This document shows positions 41,686 through 51,749 of a stretch of 64,000 nucleotides of DNA, piece after piece. The position numbers were made by a program, and so were the translations under genes. Origin of the DNA: Neoceratodus forsteri (Eukaryota; Chordata; Ceratodontiformes; Ceratodontidae). The stretch lies in contig CM057454.1 of assembly GCA_016271365.2 (NCBI GenBank), forward strand, positions 697,019,501 through 697,083,500, in the 5' to 3' direction. The stretch's first letter is position 1; each line of letters starts with the position of its first letter. A model generated the notes under the pieces. That model had not been told where the DNA came from and made no database searches. It saw only the letters and a list, made by a program, of their open reading frames with translations.

Positions 41686-43030
41686 GATAAAGATAGAGGG
41701 TTGCGGATTACCTGGAGGAGAGTGGTTTGCAGGACAGCAGACAGCATGGCTTCATGAAGGGGAAGTCTTACCAGACAAACCTAATTGAGTTCTTTTATTG
41801 GGTGACAGGTGATTGACTGGGGGGGGATGTGGCCTATTTGGACTTCAGTAAGGCCTTCAACACCGTCACCCATAATAGGCTGATGAGCAAGATGGAAAGC
41901 CTGGGGTTGGGTGGGAAAATAACAAGCTGAGTGGAGGTCTGGCTGGCAGGAATAACTCAGAGGGTGGTGCTAAACAGGGTGCACTCCGAGACTGTGAGGG
42001 TGAAGAGTGGAATGCCACAGGTGTCATTTTTGGGTCTACTTCTCTTCAGCATCTACATCAGTGATATTGCGAAGGGTTTGATAGGGAGGGTGTGCCTATT
42101 TGCTGATGATATGAAAATATGCAATAGGGTGGACACCCCGGGGGGGGGGGTGGAGGACATGAGGGAGGACATAAAGACACTTGAGAAATGGTCTGAGATG
42201 TGGCAGTTGAAATTTAATGCCAAGAAGTGAGCTGTGATGCACTTCGGGAGTAGGAACAGAAGAGCAAGGTACACCTTAGGTGGGAAGGAAATCAAAGTAA
42301 CAGAACATGAGAGGAATCTGTGGATCTTGGTCTCCTCGAACCTTATGGTAGGAATGCAATGTAGCAGAGTGGTGGGAAAGGCCAAAGGAAATTTAGCATG
42401 CATAGGCAGGGGCATTACTAGCAGAAGGAGGGAGGTAATAATGCCCCTTTACCAAGCCATGGTAAGGCCACTCCTGGAGCATGGGGTTCAGTTCTGTAGG
42501 CCACATCTCCACAAGGATGTAGATGCATTGGAGAGGGTTCAGAGAAGGGCAGCCAAGATGGTACAGAGTATGCAGGGAAAGTCATACGAGCAGAGGTGTA
42601 AGAAGCGGGATCTGTACACGCTGGAGACAAGAAGGGAAAGGGGAGACATGATTTAAACTTTCAAATATGCAAAGGGACTCAATAAAGTGGGGAAGTGGGG
42701 GAAAAGGGTTTATGTAAGAGGAAGGAGGGGTCCAGAACTAGAGGGCACAACCTCAGACTGCAAGGAAAAAGATACGGGGGCAATGTGAGAGGTTGTTTCT
42801 TCACGGAGAGAGTGGTGGAGCCCTGGAATAGACTACCAGATGGAGTGGTGGGGCTAAATTAGTGGAAGAATTCAAGAGGTCATTGGACAAGCATATGGGA
42901 CTGATTATCAGATGGAGGGCAGGGGCTGGCAGGGAGGGAGAGGTGTAGGGAGAAAAGGGCAGACTAGATGGGCTGGTATGGTCCTTTTCTGCCTTCAAGC
43001 TTTTACAATTCTATGATATGATTCTATGAA
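41686..43030 (+). mobile_element. CR1-H, 5'-truncated CR1 LINE
   Basis: Starts in the RT ('DYLEESGLQDSRQHGFMKG', family Q-H-G-F) and includes 'VWPIWTSVRPSTPS'-frame remnants of motif A, 'VKSGMPQVSFLGLLLFSIYI' (41990), 'CLFADDMKICNRVDTP' (42090) and 'NAKK-stop-AVMHFG' with TGA at 42228-42230. C-terminal 'LYQAMVRPLLEHGVQF' (42440). Ends 'attctatgatatgattctat' . Very similar to CR1-G; a CR1 subfamily twin that inserted independently 0.6 kb away. Confidence 0.92.
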
Positions 43031-43560
43031 TGATGTATTTTGTTTTTTTTTTACATATCAGTATATCAAAACTTGATCAAACCTTACAGTCTATATCAAC
43101 CCTACTTGCACACACATGTGTGGTAAATATAAAAGCTGTCCATATATGAGAAATACAAGGTATTTTACAAACCCTAGAACAAACGGAATGGATACAGTTA
43201 AATATTTTGTTATACCACAGGGGTAGTCCACATGTTAGAGTGCTTATGTGATCATACTACATTGGGAGAATTATCAGAGAATTTCAAGAAGAGTGGGAGA
43301 ACATTTGTGAGCACTGGAGAAAAATTATATGTCCTATGCCATTGTTCAACAAGTAAATAAAAATTGTGCTGTCCCTGATGAGATTAAATCCATGGGGTTG
43401 GGTAGGGTAGTCATGGGATTATGTAAGGAGGAATTGGAAGTGAAAAATAGGACAAAGGGAGAGCTTTAGGATTTTTTGAATTAAAAGCTAAGGAAGGCAA
43501 GGGACTGAATGACTCTATAGATTTAGCTTCATTTATGAACTCATGTGTGTGACAGCTTGG
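43031..43560 (+). pseudogene. Penelope GIY-YIG endonuclease domain remnant
   Basis: Three-frame reading gives 'CGKYKSCPYMRNTRYFTNPR' (43118), 'VVHMLECLCDHTTLG' (43210; family V-V-Y-L-L-x-C-P-C-x-x-x-Y-V-G, the second half of the GIY-YIG motif), 'RIIREFQEEWENICEHW' (43270; catalytic Arg region and E-H) and 'CAVPDEIKSMGLGRVVMG' (43370). The end is 'FFELKAKEGKGLNDSIDL' (43475-43530; family ending G-L-N-x-x-x-D). GIY-YIG is the nuclease fused to Penelope RT that nicks the target. Frameshifted and inactive. Confidence 0.82.
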
Positions 43561-43929
43561 GAAATTAGTTGTGCCATTTATTATGGTGTACGAACAACAT
43601 ACTATGACTTTTGCATCCCCTACAGATATGTTCCCATTGTCATATATATATTTTGGTGTTGGTATTTTTAAGATGTAGTAAAATGATAAGGGATTTCATA
43701 GTTATATCCTGTATGGTACAATAAATGTTGGGGATATATTCTGAAAATTTTACGTGGTTCATATATCATTTCATATACACTTTTGTATATCTGCAATCTT
43801 CATACAATTTGATGCCTGGTTTTTACCATGTTGTTTTTTAATTTGCACAACACTTTTACATCCTGTATGCTCTTAATGTACAAATTTTAGCACAGCATTT
43901 TGATTGGCTATGAGGCTGTATTTAAACAA

Positions 43930-44263
43930 CATAAGCTGGATTCTCAAAGCCCATTGAAATCCCGCAGCTGCAGGAAAAATCTGGCACAAGTGGGTTGCCA
44001 CTTGTGGAACTGCAGTTTTTCCCGCACCTATGGCATTCCCAAAAGTGGAGCCGGTTTGCAACCAGCTCCATGATTTATGGCAGCTTTCTGGTGTTTTTTT
44101 CCCCACAGCTATGGAAAATGTTACAGCCAGTGGGATAAGGCATAACATGTTCTGCTGCTGTGGCAGATGAGAATACCAGTCTGTGCAGCTGCAGAGATTT
44201 CTGCTCACAACTGGAGTTGCGGAGTTGGACTTAGTCCCATGACGTTTTGAGAACATGACCCAA
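43930..44263. mobile_element. Palindromic MITE, 'attctcaaagc' termini
   Basis: Comparison with the 5' pseudo-LTR shows the extra 334 bases exactly. Ends are 'tggattctcaaagcc' and the complement 'tgggtcatgttctcaaaacg'. The interior has many inverted words ('gcagctgcag', 'acttgtggaact'). It resembles the elements at 46788 and 61630 in terminal sequence, but its body differs. Confidence 0.75.
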
Positions 44264-44280
44264 GTTTTTCTAAGCACGTT

Positions 44281-44330
44281 ATCTCTGATGAAGCATGGCA
44301 GCGTCATGTGCAAAACATAAGATGTATCTG
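44281..44330 (+). ncRNA. Degenerate hammerhead-like motif, 3' pseudo-LTR
   Basis: 'ctctgatgaagcatggcag' at 44283 followed by 'gcaaaacataag'. Same layout as at 35248; the CTGATGA box is conserved, the GAAAC box reads 'caaaac'. Confidence 0.35.
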
Positions 44331-44524
44331 CAGCTGTTGGACCACCATGCAGGTGGTTAGTGAGCCAGTTACATATTTCTGCACTTTGGTACTTTAAAAT
44401 ATAATAAAAGTTCATATGTGTCCTTTGGTTTGGGTGCTCTATCTTTTGGTTTACAATGTCAGTTTGCATTATAGTAGCAACAAACTCTGTTGCCAGTGTA
44501 GCCATTCTATTTGTTTTCATGCAA

Positions 44525-46225
44525 TCCATTGGGTTACTAGACCTAAGGCTGCATGAATTCATGAAGAGAGGTCATGTCAAACAAATATGATATATTTCTT
44601 TGACTTGGTGACCAAGGAACTAGATCAGAGTGGAGCAGTGGACATAACCTACCTAGATTTCAGTAAGATGTTCAGTACTGTTCCATATTGGAGACTAGTA
44701 AGCAAGCTGGGTAACTTAGAAGTGGGTCCAAAGTTGTTACACTGAGTAAGAAATTAGTTAGGGGACTATTATTCAACTTGAGACTCGAAAAAATGATTGC
44801 ATGCCTTAGACATTGTCCTAACAGTTTTACTAAGAAGTGGAGCAAACTTCATACGCTAACATTGGAAACCACATGAGAAATGTATTGTTTTAAGAAAAAT
44901 TTGACATTCAGACTCCTATGTTTAATATAAGATGTAGACACAGTAAACTGAGTGGGTGAGGATGGGAGGAGGAAGGGGAATGAAGGTAGTTAGTTAGTTT
45001 GGTAAAGCATTTTTGTTAACATAGATAAGTAAGTTTCTTTTTCCTTTTATTATGTTGGACCGATGTAACCCGAAGGCCAATTGTAACCTATCATTCTATC
45101 GGTCTTGCTGTATGACTTTATGTAACATGCTTATTGTAAGATATAAAGTACATTGAATTTCAAAAAAAAAGAAATTGGCCAGGGGATAGGTGTCAGAGGG
45201 TAGTGGAAGGGAGGGTGACCAGAGAGGTGCCTAAAGGATTAGTACTGGGGCCCGTCCTCTTTAATGTCTTTATAAGTGACATTGCAGAGGAGCTGGAAGG
45301 GAAGGTTTGCCTCTTTGCAGATGATGCCAAGCTTTGCAAAACGGTGGACACTCTGGGGGCTGGAGAAAATGAGCAGTGACCTGAGAAACCTTGAGGAGTG
45401 ATCAAGGGTATGGCAGCTGCATTTCAATATAAAAAGTGCAAAACAATGCCCTTGGGGTGCAGAAACCCAGGAGCAGAGTACAAAATGTGTGTGTGGGGGT
45501 TCTAATAACCAGCAAGCTGGAAAGAGACCTCGGGGTGAACACAGCGGATGACTTCAAGGTGACCAGGCAGTGAGACAAAACAGCTTGGAGGGCTAGTAGG
45601 ATGCTGAGTCACATAGGGAGGAGTATCACCAGCAGAAAGAGGGAGGTGGTGTCACTGTATAGATCACTGATAATACCCCACCAAGAGTACTATGTCCACT
45701 TCTGGAAGCCACATCTCCAGAAGGACATAAACAGAGTGGAGGCAAACCATAGCAGGAGGACAACTAAAATGGTGCAGGGTCTGCATCAGAAGCACTATGA
45801 GTAGAGATTAAAAGACCTAAATATGTACACCATGGAAGAGAGGCAGGAGAGGAAGGATATGATAGAGACCTTTAAGTACCTCACAGGTATAAACAAGATA
45901 TAAGAAAGAAATATGTTACAGAAAGAAAAGGTCCTGAAGAACAAGGGGACATGCAATGAAGCTGGAGGGGGTAGATTCAGGAAAGAAGTAAGGAAGTACT
46001 TCTTCATAGAATGAGTGCTGGATTCCTGGAACAGCCTTCCAGTGGTGGTGGTTGGGGCAAAAATAGTGGTGGGGTTTAAAAATGCATGGGACAGGCAAAA
46101 TGGGCAAGAGATCAAGCAGAATCCACGGTGATACTATAGGTAGGTTAAAAGGAGTAGACTAGGTTGGCCAAGCAGTCCTTATCTGCAGGCAAACTCTATG
46201 TTTCTATGTGTCTTATGATTGTAAG
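44525..46225 (+). pseudogene. CR1-type ORF2 RT to C-terminus, interrupted
   Basis: First part (to 44765): 'HEFMKRGHVKQI'-like and 'VDITYLDFSKMFSTVPYWRL' (44640-44700). Second part (from 45187): 'GSEGRVTREVPKGLVLGPVL' minus one, with 'FNVFISDIAEELEGKVCLFA' then 'DDAKLCKTVDT' (45250-45350, catalytic pair intact), 'MLSHIGRSITSRKREVVSLY' (45601) and 'FLHRMSAGFLEQPSSGGG'-frame C-terminus. The 3' end is 'aactctatgtttctatgtgt' at 46.2 kb. A poly-A retroposon separates the halves. Confidence 0.88.
44766..45168 (+). mobile_element. Poly-A retroposon with 18-bp target duplications
   Basis: Flanked by 'aagaaattagttagggga' (44748-44765) and 'aagaaattggccagggga' (45169-45186; two differences). Ends in A9 at 45162-45170. 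Contains 'gatgtaacccgaaggccaat' and 'ataaagtacattgaatttc'. No coding capacity. Long duplication plus poly-A indicate mobilisation by L1-type machinery. Confidence 0.82.
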
Positions 46226-46787
46226 AGTGGTCTCATTTACATTTATTGGGTATGATACCTGTTTACATTCGGTTTGTAGTTTTGAGCCTAGTGATGTGTG
46301 AAGTTGGAAAACTGCTTCTCAGATTAATTTGTGAATTTGTCTAATCTGACAGAGTTAATCTTCACTGCCAAGACTAAATTTGCAGAAAACTGATAACTCC
46401 ATGAAATGTGAAGTTGGCAACTTAGCAGGTGGTTTCTCACAGTAGACAAATCTTGCAACGTGTGACATTGGTAAGTTCGCTGGCGAAGTTTCATGCAGAA
46501 GAGAAGTTTGCAACCTACTGTGGGATTGGAAGTCACATGTTGCTGAAACGAGCTGTATGCCATGAGGAGGCTATCTTCAGTTAAGAGTTCTGAAGGCAGA
46601 GAAGGAGGGAAGTCTGGGTGTGCTTCTCTGAGGAAACAGCTTTGAAAATACATATCAAAACTGTGCTTTTCCAATCCGAATTGCTCTTGCTCACAAATTG
46701 TTCTAGTTGGCCTTGTGCTGATAGAGTTGTGTTTTTTGTTTATTTTTTCGGTGATTATATGCTTTAAAGTAGTGGTTTCTGTTTTGT

Positions 46788-47128
46788 TAGTTTCGCCCCA
46801 ATTTTCAAAGGTTGACACAGGGCTTGTATCAAGCCCTGCATCAACCCTGTTGTTTGGTGCAACTGTGCTCAATTTTAGTACATTGGGCACAGCTGTGACA
46901 GTTTCCACACTTTACAGCAGCTAGCTCCAAAGATTTGGCACAAATACCATAAAAAGATTCCCCGAAATGGTACAAGTTAGACCAGGGCGAGCTGTTCCAA
47001 TGTGCGGCATTTCGTGGGCAGGAATACAAATCCTGATTGGCACTAAGAGAATATGGCAAACCCACTGCAGCATACATGTATTGCACTAGGGCCTTGCAGC
47101 ATTCTCAAAGCTTTTGAAAATCAGGCCC
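46788..47128. mobile_element. Palindromic MITE (family with 61.6 kb copy)
   Basis: Ends 'cgccccaattttcaaagg' and complement 'gagggcctgattttcaaaag'. It shares with 61630-61975 the ordered words 'cacagggcttg', 'cagttgtgacagtttgcac' (variant 'cagctgtgacagtttccaca'), 'tttacagcagct' and 'acaagttagaccag'. About 340 bp, no ORF. Inserted in the 5' part of the hAT element. Confidence 0.82.
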
Positions 47129-47668
47129 TCTGTGAAGCAGTGGGGTGGGGAAGGGTAGTTGTACTCTGTAAGGCAAGGCATGCCAGAAAAATCTGGAGCC
47201 TTTTTGTGTAAGCAGCAGATTTCTGTTCTGTTTTGGTTTTCTGTCTTTGTTGTTCAGCATTGTTGATCTGCAGTGAGTGATTTCAGATTTTTATTTCTGT
47301 GGTTTAGTTTGGTGTGTTTAAGGAAAGTATTTTGTCAGCGTCTTTCTGTAGCAGTATTAGTTCTTGTTTTACTTCTGTTTTTTCTTAAAGTGACGGTGGT
47401 CTGTCACTTTTTGTTCTACTTAATACTAAATTATCACTGTTATCCCTCTCTTTTTGATCCCTGTTCTGTTGTTAATAAAACAAAATAAAAATTAAGAACT
47501 TTTTTGGTTGTTTTTAGTAGTAGTTTTTCAGATCAAACTGCTGATCCCTGATTCCATAGGGGGAGGTGTTGCCTGTTCCTGGTACTTATTTGTACTACAG
47601 GCTTTACCTGTATTTACATTTTGCAATGTTTCATCCCAAATAAAGTAACTTACAATTAGCATATAAGA

Positions 47669-47840
47669 ATGACAGGGAAGAGATGCCCTGCTAAAGGGAG
47701 AGGTGCACGGGAGGCAGCAAAGAATTGTGCAAAATGTGTGGAGCAAAATAGTGCTATAGTTAACAAAAACTATGTGGCAGTATGTTCTGTGGGCTGTGGG
47801 GACAGTAGTGTTGAAAGAGTAGTTGGTGGTGGTGGCATTA
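47669..47840 (+). pseudogene. hAT transposase exon start (N-terminus)
   Basis: Met at 47669 begins 'MTGKRCPAKGRGAREAAKNC' then 'VEQNSAIVNKN'. The start matches the other hAT copy (Met at 19206). It ends 'ggtggcatta' at 47840, where copy 1 continues 'gtgtggccaaatg'; here that continuation is found at 50230 ('ctgtagccaaatc') after a CR1. Confidence 0.75.
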
Positions 47841-50229
47841 CATAGAAACATAGACTTTGATGGCAGATAAGGAAAGCTTGGCCCACCTAGTCTGCCCATT
47901 TCCCTACCTAGAGGATAAGCTGCAGATCCTATTTAACCAACAGCCTATTTCTTCCTACCCCCCCAAAAAAATTGCCTTATGTCTGTCCCATGCATTCTTG
48001 GATTCTCCCACAGTTTTAGACCCCACAACCTCCTCAGAAAGGTTGTTCCATGCATCCACTACCCTGTCTGTGAAAAAATACTTCATCACATTGCCCCTGA
48101 GCCATTCCCCCTCTGTCGTCAAATTGTGTCCCCTTGTTCTTACACATCTCTTTTTCTGAAAGATGCTACCCTCTTGGACTTTGCTGATTCCACTGAGGTA
48201 CTTAAACATTTCTATCATGTCTCCCCTCTCCCTCCTTTCCTCAAGGGTATATATATTGAGCTCCTTTAGTGTCTCCTCATATGGCTTCTCTTGCAGACCC
48301 TGCATCATTTTAGTTGCCCTCCTCTGAACTGCCTCCATCATGTCTATGTCCTTGCGGAGATGGGGTCTCCAGAACTGAACGCAGTACTCCAGATGGGGTC
48401 TCACCAACTGTCTGTACAGGGGGATAACAACTTCCTGTTTTCTGCTGGTGATGCTTCTCCCTATGCATCCCAGTATCCCTCCAGCCCTCCCTACCACCTT
48501 CTCACATTGCTTGCCAACCTTGAGGTCATCCGATATGATTACCCCCAGGTCCCTTTCCATTTTGGTTTTTGTTACTACCTCCCCCCCATTGTGTAATCTT
48601 CCCCCAGATTTTTGTTTCCCAGGTGCATTATTTTGCACTTCTTTGTATTGAATCCAAGCTGCCATCCTTCTGAGCATTCCTCCCACCTTGTCAAGTCCCT
48701 TCTCATCCTTTTCACACCTCCTTGTGTATCAACACTGTTGCAGATCTTTGTGTCATCTGCAAAGAGGCATACTTTTCCTTCCAGTCCCTCTGCAATGTCA
48801 CTTATAAAGACATTAAAAAGGATTGGACCCAGTACTGAACCCTGCGGTACCCCACTAGAAATCCCTCTCTCTTCAGAGTGGACTCCATTTACAATTACCT
48901 TCTGTGTCCTGTTGTCCAGCTAATGTTTTACCCAGGCTGCCACCCTGGGACCCACTCCCAGGCTGGTTAATTTGACTATTAATCTTTTGTGTGGGACTGT
49001 GTCAAATGCCTTGCTAAAGTCTAGGTAAGCCATGTCCACAGCTCCTCCCTGGTCTACTACTTTGGTCACCCAGTCAAAGAAATCAATTAGATTTGTCTGA
49101 CATGACCTTCCTGCTTTGAACTCATGCTGCCTTGGGTCCTGTGCCCCACTGGCCTCTAGGTACTCAATAATTCTTTCCTTCAGAAGTGATTACATCACTT
49201 TCCTTACCACACAGGTCAAACTGACAGGTCTGTAGTTTCCTGCCTTTGTCTTGGTCCCACTTTTGTGAAGGGGAATCACATCTGCCTACCTCCAGTCCTC
49301 AGATACCACACCATCCTCCCATGATTTGTTAAAAAGAGTAGTCAGTGGTGCCACTAGTTCTCTGCTTAATTCTTTTAGAATTCTGGGGTGAATTCCATCT
49401 GGCCCCATTGCTTTGTTCACCTTCAGTTTTTGGAGTTCTTTCAGAATCCTTTCTTCTGTGAAAGGACTGGGATCGATCCCCCCTATCCTGAGTGCTTCTG
49501 TTAATTGGATTAGGCACCTCCCCCACCTCCTGTTTTGTGAATATTGAACAGAAGTATTCATTCAGTATCCCTGCTTTTTCACTGTCCCTCTCTGCCAACC
49601 CACTGTCCATTCTATTCAGCCTCATTTCCCCTCCCTTTGTCTTTCTACGCTACCTGATATACCTATAAAAGGTTTTATCCCCCTTCTTAACCGACTTGGC
49701 TATCTTTTCCTCAGTTTGGACCTTTGCTATTCTGACTGCCCTCCCTGCTTCCTTCTTCCTTAACTGGTACAGTTTTCTGTCCTGCTCCTTCTGTGTTTCC
49801 TTATACTTCCTAAATGACATCTTTTTCTCCCTAACCTTCACCTCCACCTCTTTTGAGAACCATAGTGACTTTTTCTTTCATTTTGATTTGTTTATTTGCT
49901 TCACACAAAGGCTTGTTGCCTCTGTGATGGCAGTTCTGACATTTCCCCATTGTTGCTCCACCCCTCTTTCTAGCCTGTTTGTTAGTGCTTTTCTAAGGCA
50001 CTCTCCCATCTTGCCAAAGTCAGCCATCCTGAAGTCTAGAACCCTCCCTTTTGTATGGCTTGACTCTGTAGCTGAGTTTGTCATGAACCACACTGTTTGG
50101 TGGTCACTTGTTCCCAATTGGCTATCCACTTCTAAATCTGAGATCCCCTCACTGCCCCCATTTGAGAGTACAAGGTCTAAGATTGCTCCCTCATAAGTAG
50201 GTTCCAAAACTAGCTGTCTGAGGCCACTG
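47841..50229 (-). mobile_element. CR1-F, 5'-truncated CR1 in hAT gene
   Basis: Left end 'catagaaacatagactttga', right end inside the endonuclease ('LRQLVLEPTYEGAILDLVLS'). Both junctions are set by comparison with the uninterrupted hAT copy at 19.28 kb. Confidence 0.9.
47955..50229 (-). pseudogene. CR1-F ORF2, endonuclease tail to C-terminus
   Basis: 'LGTSDHQTVWF' (50110), 'FYRYIRXRRKTKG'-like (49650), 'KVNKAMGPDGIHPRILKEL' (49400), 'LPNPINRSTQ' spacer, 'VPLHKSGTKTKAGNYRPVSL'-region (49250, partly frameshifted), 'AWLTXTLARHLTQS'-frame motif A (about 49010), 'RGISSGVPQGSVLGPILFNV'-region (about 48850) and 'VCLFADDTKICNSVDTQ' (about 48750). A 243-codon open frame (47955-48686) covers the C-terminus: 'DLGVIISDDLKVGKQCEKVV', 'LYRQLVRPHLEYCVQFWRPH', 'KYFFTDRVVDAWNNLSEEVV'. 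Relatively well preserved. Confidence 0.9.
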
Positions 50230-51441
50230 TACTGTAGCCAAATCTTTCTCTGTCATATTTGTGGCACCCATGCTGTTGGGGGATCTGAGATGTGACAAGT
50301 GAAGCAGCAGTAAAGAAGAAACAATGGTCAAGAAGGAGGTTGTTGGTGTCCCTGTGGCTGGTGGTGATGGTGCTGAGCCTTATAGTGTGGAGCCTGAGTC
50401 AGTGGTTGAGGCGGGAGATCTGGAAAATGTGCATGACACTCAGACTTCTGATGATGAGATGGTCAGAGAGACTAGAGATGGCGATGATGATGAAGACAGA
50501 CCAGTGGAGGAGAAGGACATCAGATGATTTGTTGGATCCCCTATGAGAGCCTGAAGTGAAAACATATAAGGGTGGAGCTGCAAATAATGCAGAGGACATT
50601 GTCTGCAGTGATCCAACTACCAAAGTCACCCCCCCAATATCTATTGAAGTATGGAATCAGCCCAAAAAAACACAAATTTTCACCCCTTCCTCTCCACTGT
50701 CTCAGTCCTGCAGCCATGGTAAATCAAGGGTAATTAAATCCCTTGTTTGGGAATTCTATATACTTGACCCAGCTGATGAGACAGTCACTATCTGTCAGCT
50801 ATGTCAAGCAAGAGTTAGTAGGGGATAAAGGGCAGCCACCGAGGCACCAGTGGGCAACAGAGACATTTAAAGAACAGGCACCTGTTACACTGGTGTCAAC
50901 ACCAGAAGGAAGCCAGTTCAGGTGGTCCCTGTCCCTCATCATCAACATTAGACAGGAAAAGAGAAGTGACAGGGCAATAAACCAGGCAGATGGAGGGGCG
51001 AGTGAGGAAGACTACAGAGAGGAGGAGGAGGAGGATTTTGTGGGTCTGCCTAGTAGTGGGGATAGCAGCAGTGGTGGGTTGAGTAGTACCACCCAAAGCC
51101 TGAAAAGCTCAATCATGCCAGTGCAGAAACACCCCCAAAACACTGGTTTCATTCGAGCAACAGCACATATGAATCCCAGAAGTCAAATACCGCCTCATCA
51201 ACAATGATGAGTCCAGCTGTTTGGTAGCCCAACCCCCAGAAAGGTCCAGACTGTGCTGCATAGCATGTTAGAGTGTCATTCCAAATTCCCTCTCAGTCAT
51301 GCTACTGAAAGTGAGCTAAATGAAGCAACTGCTGAAATGCTAGCAATTTATCTATTGCCATTCTCTTTTGTTGAGAATGTTGGATTTTGGAGGTTGATGG
51401 CCTGCGCCTGTCCCAAATTGCAGATTCCATCAAGAACATAC
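50230..51441 (+). pseudogene. hAT transposase: acidic N-region, BED finger, pre-catalytic block
   Basis: After an acidic stretch ('VKKEVVGVPVAGGDG', 'DDEDRPVEEKDI') a BED-type zinc finger appears at 50725-50820: 'KSLVWEFYILDPADETVTIC' then 'QLCQARVSRG' (S-x-V-W ... C-x2-C). An acidic Ser-rich linker follows (51000-51090). At 51345-51441 'LLPFSFVENVGFWRLMACAC' then 'PKLQIPSRTY' matches the hAT block P-F-S-x-V-E-x-x-G-F ... I-P-S-R. The gene stops at 51441 at an L1 insertion. A zinc-finger hAT transposase binds the terminal repeats and cuts. Confidence 0.88.
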
Positions 51442-51749
51442 TTTTTTTAACATAAAATATTTTATTGAAATTTTCAAAGATAAAAACATACAGTTCATGT
51501 AAGGCATTGCTTAGTAAAATTATTAAGCTAACATATTGCTCAAAATCGAAAGAGAAATATGAGCAAAGAGACAGTGTGATAGCATTACCATACTTAGTGG
51601 AGTGAGGGCACTCACAATCCTAAAAGTCCAAGATACAGAACCTACAGTATATACATATTTACCAAAGGGATAGCGATAACTATACAATATAGATATGAAA
51701 GCTCCCCCTCATAGGTAGGCTTATTTTTCACCCTTAGGGACCCCCCCCA

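Larger units (their letters stand above)
33015..44515 (+). mobile_element. Penelope-like element, nearly complete, with nested insertions
   Basis: Two long direct repeats (pseudo-LTRs) bracket pre-RT, RT and GIY-YIG coding remnants in the canonical Penelope order. Shared landmarks of the repeats are 'gcatcccctacagatatgtt' (33075 and 43614), 'tttagcacagcattttgatt' (35182 and 43887) and 'gtgtcctttggtttgggtgc' (35394 and 44418). Insertions inside it are a Rex1-like LINE, a SINE, two CR1s and a palindromic MITE. Net length without these would be roughly 4.9 kb (my subtraction), compatible with a Penelope carrying two long pseudo-LTRs. Outer limits are approximate. Confidence 0.85.
43561..44515 (+). 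repeat. Penelope 3' pseudo-LTR (with MITE inside)
   Basis: Directly repeats the 5' pseudo-LTR parts at 33015-33140 and 34985-35545. Its core 'tgatgaagca' and 'aggtggttagtgagccagtt' are conserved. A palindromic MITE splits it at 43930-44263. Identity by eye is roughly 80%, showing age. Confidence 0.88.
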
